Part shown: positions 1-10,059 of the stretch, piece after piece
Numbering within the stretch: position 1 is the first letter of the stretch
Layout of the letters: each line of letters begins with the position of its first letter
Assembly: GCA_010093515.1 (NCBI GenBank)
Contig: MU001672.1
Span: 191,266 to 255,265, forward strand
Direction of reading: 5' to 3'
Source: Lineolata rhizophorae
Lineage: Eukaryota; Ascomycota; Dothideomycetes; Lineolatales; Lineolataceae
Length of the DNA stretch: 64,000 bases
Position numbers and translations under genes: made by a program
The notes under the pieces: generated by a model
Told to the model about the DNA's origin: nothing
The model's database searches: none
The model's input: only the letters and a program-made list of their open reading frames with translations

Positions 1-164
1 CCCCCCCTTCGGCCGAAGCGTGCCGGCATGGGAGTAAGAATATACCTACCTACCTACCTCGTGTACAAGTGGTGAAAACCAACTTCTGCTCGCTACGTAG
101 CATCAACCAATCAACCATACGATTTCCAACAATACCCTCATTCCTTTTTTGTACACCCCTCATC

Positions 165-1666
165 ATGGATTTCGACAGACGCGTCGACATGTGCAACATG
201 GATAGGGCTCTAAAGTGGGGAGCCGCGTTCGACAAGGAACGAAACACAACGCTGCTACGATGGCTCTCTAGCTACCGGAATGGTCAGCTATGTGAGGTCC
301 TAACAACGTACCACGGTTCCTTCAACTGGAGTTGCAGCGTTCGTTTCAAGGACGGCATCACTTGGCTGGTGCGATTCGCTGTACCAGGAAAGGTGATAGA
401 CAGACGCCAAGGTAGCTCGAGAAGTAGCAACCATGTACTATGTCAAGTCGCATACAACTATTCCTGTCCCTGCTATCCACCACTGGGGCCTTTCCGAGGA
501 CAATCCGTCGGGCCTAGGCCCCTTTATTATCATGGACTTTATTGCAGGCATGTCTCTCCGTGATATACTAACAGACGGAACCGATCCCGACTCGAAGATA
601 CTGAAATCCGACTTCCCCGACGAAAAATTACGCGTTCTCTATCGGCAAATCGCCGACTTTCACCTGCAATTATACCAGCTGGACTTTTCTTCTATTGGGG
701 CCCTATCAATCGGAGACGACGGGAAAATCACGGTAAACGCTAGCCCGTTAACCCTTAAGATGCAGGAAATCGAAGCCCATAGCGGAGTGAAAATCGCAGG
801 TAAGAAGAACCTCATGCCGTACCCGACTAGTGCTGACTTGTATACTGCAAGCTTGTGAAAACCAGTTCTTGTCGGCTACGGAGTACTTTGATTACGTTGC
901 CAAGCAGGATCTTCAGCACTTGCATGGGCAAGCTAACTCGGTCGACGACGCTGCGGATGCGGAAGCTAAGCTTGTCTTTCGCCATCAGCTCATTGCGAGC
1001 ATCCCCCAGTTCGTCCGCCGTGATTATGATCTCGGCCCGTTCAAGCTGGCATGCGATGACATGCGTTACGGAAATATGCTAGTCAATAATCCGCAGGATT
1101 TGAACATCGTCGCCGTGATTGACTGGGAATGGACAAATATAGTGCCTGCCCAGATGTCCCAGTCGCCACCACAATGGCTTATAATTCGGAAACCAGCCGA
1201 TTGGTCTAGTTGCAATGGCGACGAGTTCAATCGATATAACCACCTCCTCAATCTTTACCTCGATGAGATGAAGAAACTAGAGTCGAGCAGGAACGCAAAT
1301 ACAGAGGACAGCCTATCACGCCTTATGCGTCAATCGCTATCAGACGGCAAATTCTGGTTCCATGCGCTTATCGAGTCATGCTATGACGCCGATTACTCCC
1401 CTCCCTGGAAAGCCCTTCGGAAGTTGATCCCAAACGTAGATGAGCGTGGCTGTCCTCCTGAACCGGACAGGCGGGCTTTTGTCGATAAGAAGCTCGAAGA
1501 TTTGGCTACGTATACCACGTCGTTGGAGGCAGTGCAGGCTGAGAGGGAGACTGTGCAGAAGCGGGAGGAGCGAGAGTTGGACAACATCATCCGCAGGGTC
1601 TTGGCAAAGGAACCCGACAATGTCTCCGCTTTAAAACTAGCAAGTCAGAGGGGTATTATCGTATAA
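165..1666 (+). pseudogene. APH-family (aminoglycoside phosphotransferase-like) kinase gene with one frameshift
   Basis: The product resembles the fungal APH/choline-kinase-like family (protein-kinase fold, cytosolic, substrates mostly unknown). I chose the ATG at 165. The first frame carries an N-lobe motif (TYHGSFNWSCSVRF then WLVRFAVPGKVID) up to about 401. Homology then resumes one base later, from about 403 (DAKVAREVATMYYVKSHT). A 52-bp GT-AG intron at 800..851 joins in phase (GVKIA / CENQFLSATEYF). The catalytic region reads LACDDMRYGNMLV and VIDWEW, the Brenner-loop and metal-binding motifs in their usual fungal form. The C-terminus is charged and ends at 1666. The break near 402 has no room for an intron, so it is either a true frameshift or a sequencing error. 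Apart from that the protein looks nearly full length, about 480 residues. It could be a recently inactivated gene. Family assignment is confident; functionality is not. Confidence 0.75.
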
Positions 1667-3561
1667 GTACTGGTAGTTTGTTTGAAGCTGAGCACTATCT
1701 TTATCCTATGGGGTTTTCTAGTGTAGCTAGAACGGAGGGAAGATGTTTCATTATCTAGTAAAGTCTAGGTATCTGACAATACCAAAGAGCGACGGTAGCT
1801 AGATACAGAGCGTAGCTGATTGTAAAAATGACAGTAATTACGAGAAGGACTTCTTGAAAGAACGTGACTTAAGAGGAAAGCAAAAGACAACAAGCAGCCT
1901 CGACCAGTCGTAAAGCTAATGGACTCCCCTCCCAAAAGCAGCAATGATAGCGGCATGCGTTCTTGCAAGGTTCCGTTGTGTCTCAAACAGGGCTTGTCGC
2001 TAAAACACCATCCTATAGTCGATTGTGTTAGCCTGAGCTCTGTAATTTGTCGAAGGCAAGGCGGTGCTCACAATTGTTGCTGTTATTCTGCTGCTGTTCG
2101 CGCAGACGGCGGCGTTTCTCACGGGAGGTATCGCCCGACTTCTGCAGCTGCTCAGCAGTGTTGGGGGTCGGAAAGGGCCGCGCTAAGGGCAGCCCTGTCA
2201 TCTTGTTGCTGCTGGGTGTATAACGGATTGCTGCCAGCGTGGGTCTCGCCGGTGCTACGGCTAGCACCGATGTTGCTGCCGGTTTAGTTGCCGGTGTTGG
2301 CTTGGTTGTCGTTGCCGGACATTTTCGCGGTAGTAATCGAGGTCGTTGCTGAATAGATCGATGTCTTATAATCAATCGCAATATGCCAGGATGCGACGAT
2401 AGCACCACTATTCCGGTGTTAGTCCCTGCTAGTCCCTTAAATAGGCCGCAGTCTTTTACGTTTCGAGCTTCAAAGCCAGTTGTCGTGCGAATGCTGGAAA
2501 TCGATCAAACCCAACAACGATGAATTCGTTCTATACTTTTTGGTGTGGGTTTGACACGAGCCGACTAAGTTGTTCCAAACAGTTCCAGTTCATTCCATCC
2601 TTTATACGGGTAGTGACTGGATAAATGCTGGCGACATTTTATGCCGAATAGGCCGTCTTCTCACTGGTGAGCTTCTGCAGGGTGGACTGACCGGAAGCGT
2701 TATTAGCAATTTGGATGGGGAAAGGGCACTGTATCTCACCATGCTATCCGCCTCACGCACCAAGGCTTGCCTTGTTCCCCACCCCTCTCCCTTCTCAACG
2801 CGGCCAAAACTATGCCTATGGTGAGTTAGGCCGGTAACATTGCCATTTGGAGCTCGCATAGCGAAATAGAAGATCTCGTCCAATTCGTCTATGCAATCCA
2901 TGGTTCCGCGACTATCAAATGGCAGCGCCAGGGTTCATCCTACGCGGTAGCTACCCCTACCTACTAAAATGCCCCACATGCTTCGACGCTTACCCTGAGT
3001 GACCAATCACCTGCGATGGCTGTTATAGGATGGTCCGCTACTATAATCTCTGTGCGACGTCTGGCTTTCGAATGAAGGCGCCCGTTTAGGCCCCCTTCGC
3101 GGATGGCAGGTCCCTGAGTCGGTCTCCCATTCTTAAGGCCCTAGAAAAGTTCCTTAATGAGGAGCATTTCTCGGAGCGTTAACTCGTCAACGCTAGCAGC
3201 TGTTCATCTTCGACGAACCGCATGATGAGCTACATGCCCAAAACGAAAGCACGTACCAAAAGAGCGACCTTATCATCATTCGAATATAGCTTCCTAACGT
3301 TAATAGCATGGAGATGGTGGGAACAAAATAGAGTGTTTGGTTTCGGGAGGTCCTCAGTCGGAGTAGCGTCCATGAGCCGTAGGCCTGCCTGAGAGAGCGA
3401 TCAGGAACTTAGGCATAGGTCAAACGTAGAGGGTGTAGATCAAGACTATCTCAACAGCAAAAGAATGTGTTAGACAGGGACACGCGACTTCTTACTCTAT
3501 CCAAAAGCCCTTATTCGGGTTTACAGACCCTCCGTCGGGCCTCTCGCTATTTGTACACTTC
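1667..3561. other. Gene-poor stretch with possible coding relics
   Basis: I see no intact gene here. On the + strand at about 2970-3180 there is a coding-like segment (CPTCFDAYPE, then ITCDGC and RYYNLCATSGFRMKAPV) interrupted by stops; it looks like the remains of a Cys-rich protein I do not recognise. A 126-codon reading on the - strand (2028-2408) is Pro/Thr/Ala-rich with a basic patch (SREKRRRLREQ) and may also be a relic. No promoter or RNA gene is evident. Confidence 0.4.
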
Positions 3562-4190
3562 CTACGCCGTATCCCCATCATCACCAACCGCCAATCTCTC
3601 CAGCACTGACTTTAGGAACCTACCCCAGAAACCGTCCAACCCTTCATCAACGTCGTATTCAATGACATTCCACCATATCATCAGCCGTTTAAATATACCC
3701 GACACGCTACTCGTTGCGGCGTTGCCAAACTCTAGGATGTACAACGTATCGCCTTTGTCGGATTCCAGATATACGATGTAACAATACAGCTCATGCCCGA
3801 CAACGGTGAAACCCAGCTCCACGAGGCAGATAGTATCAGGCAGGCTCGCGCGTCGTCCGAGCTTCGCCTTCTTGCGCATACTCGCCGCTATCCATATGCT
3901 AAGCTGGTATTCGGCCTCGAGCTTGTCGCCGTTCGGAGGGCTTGACCTCCGGAGAACACGGCCGTGGTCTTGGCGAAGGTGTCGGTCATATAGCTGACAC
4001 ACTTATTTCCGTGCTGGAGGAGGCGTGCGTATAGAGATTCGAAGGGCGATTCGTCGTGCGAGTAGGAGAGGGTGTAATCGGCTTTTCGGTCAAGAGCGCG
4101 CTGCTTGTCGGATGCGTCCGCGGCGCGCGAGAGAGACTCGAGGTCGATGTTCTAGGATTGCCTGCCAAATCAAGCGCGTTTGGGTGCTAA
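3562..4190 (-). pseudogene. Decayed fungal PD-(D/E)XK nuclease-like domain gene
   Basis: Reading the - strand, two overlapping frames together match the fungal PD-(D/E)XK nuclease-like domain that is expanded in Pezizomycotina. The upstream frame reads SLSRAADASDKQRALDRKAD, then YTLSYSHDESPFESLY and SYMTDTFAKTTAVFSGG. The downstream frame continues with PNGDKLEAEYQLSIWIAA, CLVELGFTVVGHELYCYI and AATSSVSGIFKRLM. One single-base shift near 3945 separates them. The domain in other proteins has the same order: a SYSH-type segment, an M-(A/T)-D segment, an E-A-x-x-Q-L-x-x-W strand and a GH-x-x-x hydrophobic strand. An in-frame stop lies just upstream of NIDLES near 4150 and no start codon is visible, so the 5' part is lost. 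This is a relic; such domains are often lineage-specific and fast-turning. Function in the family is unproven. Confidence 0.65.
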
Positions 4191-5102
4191 TGCTTTGGCA
4201 GAACGTGATAAGATACAGGAGGGAGAGGGATGAGGAGGTAAGGCGTGCTGGGCCTGCTTCATGGGGCTGGTATTGCAGAGACTCGCTGCAGCACTTAGAT
4301 GAGGGCATATGCGTTCTCATGGCCTAGCAGAAAGCGCCAGCATATTCATGGACTAAAACGGCTCCCTAGCGGGAACTAGAACAGGGTGTTACCATGGTGT
4401 TGAGCTGTATATATAAACCACATTATATACACTAAAATCAGAGCAATATAAAACAACCCATTCTGATAGTTACTTCACAAAATTTAATCAAAGGCACGTC
4501 CCGATAGTTTCTGCTAGTAACTGCAACCAAGAACTATGGTGATATAGGTGCCTTAGGATAAGGTAACCCCGCAAACTTTTTATTGTGGTGAACGAGCTAG
4601 TGAAGCGTTTTAGCAGCTTGGGATGGGCTAGTCTGTAATAATGCCTTGGGGTTACGCCCTCCTTTGAACAAATATGTTTCTTGCCTATTCTAATTGCCTC
4701 AGCTAGTCGAAGCCAGAATCCCTTTGTCTAAGTCTTTAAAACAGACCTGCCATTTGTTGATGCCTTCAAGTCTACCACTTTCACCTATTTGAACTAGACA
4801 CCATGTATGCTTTTCTATTTTGGCAATCCCAAGCTTGCTGCATGAATTCAATATTCTTCATACTAACACAGACCCTAGGTTTACTTGTGCCTTCGTTTGA
4901 CTAGACTCTAGCTCGAACTGTTATACGAAACTTGGTGCGACGTTCCACTTCTACAACTATGGCAAGCAATCAAGACAGGATCGGCCTATGAACTCAGGCC
5001 GTATTTATGAGTCATTAGCTACATCATCGGCTCAGCAGCCAGTTCTGCCAACAGACGCACTTTCCGTACATCGCTTGCTTTAACAGAGTTTCGACAAGAT
5101 AT
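4191..5102. other. Intergenic, AT-rich, nothing recognised
   Basis: No reading of useful length, repeat or RNA gene was seen between the nuclease-like relic and the 3' end of the zinc-finger gene. The segment is AT-rich compared with the genes on either side of it. Confidence 0.5.
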
Positions 5103-7074
5103 TTAAGACTCATACCATGTTGCAAAGCCCGGCACTGAGCGTGCGCTAGTATTACGCTTGAGCAAGAGGCGGCTGACCAAACGGGTAGGTCTTGCCCTCT
5201 TCTTGGGTAGGTCAACATTATGCTTGCGTCGTCGGTGATCCCTAACGCTATCACTTCTCGAATACGACTTGCCACAGTCTTCGCAGACGCAATCGGAACC
5301 ACCGGATCTTTGCTCTTGTGGCCCTCGACTAGCACGGCAAGCTCTTTTCTGATGCCTTCTAATGTTCCCACGAATTCCAGCGAGGCTGCTACCCCTAAAC
5401 TCCTTGCCGCAGTCAGGACAGTATTGAAGATTTAAAGTTAATGGCGAGTTCGATAACAGGGCCGGATCCTTGTACGATGTTTCGTGTCTACCGCTGTCGG
5501 TTTATGTCAGCCGTGGGTCAGCTATACAACCCCCGTAACAGAACGTACGTGTCCTCCCCCCCCGGCCTCACTTCATCATCTGTGCTCCGCAAGTTCACCT
5601 CTGAAGGCACTGTTTGACTCGAGTGGTTGTTTGCAGGACGAAGGTAATCACCAAAGACACTTCGTACATTTTTATTTGACCCATGGCCAACAGAATCTGT
5701 TTGGGCTGCCTCAATCCATTGGCCAGGCCCGTTCTGAGCGACATAACTGGTTAAAGCTGGTAGGCTATAAGGCCCAGGGCCATATGCGCTAGCAACTGGC
5801 GTACGGAAGTAATTAGGGTATCTCGTCCACCCAAACCCGTAGGAAGCGGCTGCTTGTTGCTGAACAATATTCGGGAGAAAAGCTCGGTGGAATTTCTGGC
5901 CTACTGGAGGGCACAAGTCGCTCGCTGTTGGCGTTGTGATCGGAGTGTTTTTAAGACTGATTGGTTGGTACCGACTCGCCAGGCCCTGACCAATATTGGC
6001 ATGTTGATAGGATGCGTCAGAAGGGTTGCTTAGTAGGGATGTAGTATCATCCTCGATCGCGGAAATTGCTGACGTTCTTTTCTGTAAACAAGCAGGGTCG
6101 ACTGGGGACACCGGGTGCAATGTAACACTCTCCAGTTCATCTGCAGAGTACTTAGGAAGGACGCCCTGTCTTTGGGCGAAAGGCAGTCCGTCCATTGCGT
6201 CCGGGGTGACAGGGATTCCCACATCAGCTTCGTCTCCTAAGCTCTGTGTCAGGTATCCGGGCGACAAGCCACTTTTTGCTGGAAGCGTAACGTGGCTAAG
6301 GTCTGCGTAACCTTGTTCCAGAGAGTCAGATGCGAAGTGACCATCTTGACATGTCGGAAGCTCCGCGCGGACTAGCTCCGTTCCTGGCATTTCGCAGAGC
6401 AATTCACTCAGTTCAGTTGCGAAATCAGCTGATTCAAACATCGGATCCAAACCCATACCGTAACTCTCTTGCGGAAAATGGCCTTGTGCAAAGGGAGAAT
6501 TGGCCGTTGACAGGTTTTGGGGAACATGAGACACGCAAACTTTGTCGGTACCTACATCCTCTCCTAGGGCAGGAAAGGAGTGGTCGCCCTCGAGTTCGCC
6601 CCATGCATTTCGTCGGTTTGGCTCTACCGGAAGATGTGCTACTTCAGGGTAAGAAGATGTATGTCTCGAATCGATAGCTTGTAGTGCCGCTGTGTTGCTG
6701 GAACTACACATTGGCCTAACCGCGGACATGACATTGGCGATGCTCTTCTTGAGCTTCGTGAAAGCGAAACTCTTCCTTGTATGCGCTTGATGACGAAAGG
6801 ATGCCAACTTAGGTAATGGGCTACTTGGTACGTGACTTGATGGCCGCTGTGACTCTAGCGTTGCTTGGTCGATCGTACTACTCGATACCTTTGGACCTTT
6901 TTTCCACAAAATTGTGAGATTCCGATATGATTCGGAGCGGAGTGAACCACTACTCTCTGACCGTCCGGTATGGCAGGCGCTGCAGCAATGGTACTGGCGG
7001 GAGAGGTCGATCCTATGTAGATTATCAGCATATGTCGGGACTTTCTCATTTTAGCAGCCATACACAATTTGCAT
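5103..7074 (-). CDS. C2HC + C2H2 zinc-finger protein, paralogue A (putative transcription factor)
   Basis: Model: exons 7064-7074, 5549-7012 and 5103-5493, giving 621 residues; both introns (51 and 55 bp) are GT-AG in phase 2. The last intron is secure: GGEDT joins GRHETSYKDPALL, with a CTGAC box before the acceptor. The first exon of 11 nt (MQIV) is inferred. Just after it comes IDLSRQYHCCSACHTG, with a Cys-x2-Cys. Next are a basic amphipathic stretch (KLKKSIANVMSAV) and a long Ser/Pro/Asp-rich, probably disordered middle. The C-terminus has finger 1 (C517, C520, H539, C544; C2HC type) and finger 2 (C562, C565, H578, H583; C-x2-C-x12-H-x4-H), then a basic tail. This architecture suggests a nuclear DNA-binding protein with a degenerate first finger. 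It matches the gene at 50046-51833 in exon layout and motifs. Targets are unknown. Confidence 0.72.
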
Positions 7075-10059
7075 GCTGATTGCTACGACGGCATTGACGT
7101 TTGCGAGATTCGATGCAGGCTCGAAATCTCAACCACTTTTTTGAGTCTGGAGATGTTTGTTCATTTGTTCCAAAGACTATGTGGAGGGTAGTACGGTCGG
7201 ATGTATCGGCCAAGGATAGATACCGCCAGTTCGGGACGCTCATGCTTTCCATCCTCTGGATCATAGATTTGCATGCTTATGCTGGATAGGAACTTTATTT
7301 AGCAGTTACCTGAACGCCGCCATATCACACCTCAGATAATTGAATGTCGGGGCACGGTCACACACTATCGACGCCGCACCTCTTCATTGGAACACAGATT
7401 TTTTTTTTCAGCTGGAAAGAAGTGTCCATGATGCACTTGGCCCGGGCTGCAGTGGAGAGACGGCTAACGCATGAAGAGCGACCTTGAGCGACACACCCTG
7501 CTCCGGCCGCTCTTGCTGCTATCATTTGACATAGTTTCAGCCCAAGTTTTGCTGGATGGATACTTCGAATCAATGTATATCCTTGGCGTGAGCTGCTGTT
7601 TGAAAATCCTAGGTAGTGTTTAAGGAATTTGCAGGGAACGAGGGTCAACTACAAAAGGTTTTACGAGCCAAGCCAGCAAAAGAGAACCCGTATTGAGAGC
7701 AACTGAAGCTCAATATATCCCAGGCGCTGTTTTCTCGCACAGCGATCGGCTTCACCCTCTCATTGCCGCAGTCTGCCTTGACTATTCCTGGGCCGTGTCA
7801 GTATACGGCATAGCCTCTTACGATATTTTGTAGCTCAACTAGGCTATCAATCACATCGCCACAAAGCCGGGTAACGGTTCAGATAAGAGCTGCTTCCATA
7901 CCTTGTTCTCTAATGGTTTCCGGCACAGGTAGTCCTAAGCGAGCCGGGCGGCATTATCTGCAACCAGCTATCCAGCGTTTTCCTTCGGTCACGCTTTTGC
8001 TGACCGGCTGCGCCATATACAAGACCAATGAGACGTCGACAACGCATTGCAAAGGTGTCCTCAGATAAGAAGAAAAAGAAAAATAGGGGAAAAAAAAGCA
8101 TAGCTCGTGCAAGCCCGTTATACGCTAGAAAGCAAAAGCAAGGCTGGAAAGATAAGGTACGAAAAAATGATCATGGCGAGATAGAGTACATCAGTTTGGA
8201 CGGACGATTGATCTTTACTATCTTTCGTTGTGCGTACTTGCAACCCGTTGAAATCTTCGTTTTTGTCCTTGGTCTACTCTGAGTGTATTTTGGTTCCGAC
8301 AATGTGGTTACAGCCGTTAGCTGCCGCTGTGCAGTTCACAGCCTTCCTTTCGCCTATGCCATCATTTATTGCCTTGTCTTTAGCCTGACCTTGGATACTT
8401 TCATGATCCACCTGCCTTTGTAGCCTAGCTTGGAATTGAGCATAGGTGTATTAGGTCTTCAACGTACCAAATAGAAACAAGTTCTTCTGGTTGCCAAAAC
8501 AAATGATACATCTCTCCCTACTTAAGACATGCTTTACTATGTTCAGGGATGCGAGAAGGCAATATGTGTGAAAGTAGACGCGTGGACTCAAGGCTCGATC
8601 CTTCCGTAGTTTCCACTTATGGGGAGCTAATCGAAAACCTCAGGACTGGAGACAAGATCAACTTTCGTAAAGACTTCGCGGGTCTCCGTATAGGTTGTAC
8701 TATTGGATACAAGCATTTGAAGAATATAACTCGAACTTAGCGTAGCTTCATGCATTTAACTGCGTTCCACTATCAATGTCGTTTTGCAGAATGGGCATAA
8801 ATGTTGACAAGTGCAGTTATTCCGGAAATAATCACGACAAGACATGTTCCATCGGTCTCTGCAGTTGCAACTCCCCGCCAATATCAATAGTTGGTGGTTC
8901 ATGTATGTCCTGAACTTCATTCCAGCTACGGATTGTGGACACTGCGTTCGAAACCTTCGCGCACAAGTTGAAAATCCACGGAGACTTTTTACTCACTTGC
9001 AAACACCGAGCACATAGGTCTATTTAACGCCCCTAGCGGGATTGAGTGATGTCTGATTAAGGTTTGTGTTATACTTTTGCCTCCATTATCGGATTGACTA
9101 TCATGTACTTAGCACTAGCTCGCTGATTCGTGGAGGAATAGTAGGCATATCTCCTATTCGTGGATAAACCAAGTATTCGATTTCAAATGACTAGTCTTGG
9201 TGCAGAATAGTCTGCATACACAGATTATTTAATAGCTCAACTGCTTGAATCTGGTAGTCGCTAGAAAGTCAAGGTGTTACTTAAGTAGGCGTTGCTGTTC
9301 ATGCTGTATTATCTCAAACACGGCATTGAGTGGGCGGCGTGTCCTTGCATATAGATCATGAAATATATAACGCATGGTTTAGCTAACTATTAAAAGAACA
9401 CCCGCTCGTGACACTAGGAAGGCTAGCAAGAAAGCCTCAATTTTCGTGCACCCCTTGAATCCATATCGCTGTTTGCTCTACATTGATCAATCCATTGGAC
9501 ACTAGATGGATCACCTCCCCACATTCCTATCTTGTACTCATAGGGCCCAAAATCCGTCGAACCCTGTAGAGTATCTGTCAGCCACCGCAACACTAGTTTC
9601 TGCCCAGTTCGTTTGCCTGAAAGCAGGTTCCTATTGCGAAATTGTATCTGCAGTTTTTCTCTGGCATTCTAACGCCAGGTACGCAGCTCGATCTAAAGCA
9701 TGCACTGCAAATTGACGGTAATACTATGAGATGTTAGATTGCGTAAGATCAACATGTGGAGAGTTTCGCCTTGCGCTGGCTTTCACGCTGCCTGCGCTAC
9801 ACGATTTTGATATAAAGTCAACTAAGTACCAGTGCCATTGAGCGCTCGTTTGAATACTCCTCGAACTTAAGCAACAGTACATCCTTTACCATCTATTCTT
9901 CATATCTCCTTGCACGAACTAAGTCGATGAAACCCCATAGAGCGTAATACTTATGTCAACCAACAACCAAGGCTACCGACCACGGTAGACTCAAACCCAA
10001 AAGGGAACCTACGCTCCTCACAAAGCAATCAAAATGAGAAGCCCAAATTCACCTCCCTT
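7075..10059. other. 3.0 kb intergenic stretch without recognised genes
   Basis: Only short, unrelated readings occur on either strand, none longer than about 96 codons, and none shows a domain I know. An A-rich run lies at about 8066-8098, after a Lys-coding stretch, and could be a poly(A)-like end of an old retroposed sequence, but no element could be matched. The left end includes the presumed promoter of the zinc-finger gene starting at 7074. Confidence 0.45.

Noticed and set aside
8028-8282. Lys-rich reading before an A run
   Set aside because: Likely an A-rich tract read as Lys; no homology or partner structure to support a gene or a LINE end.
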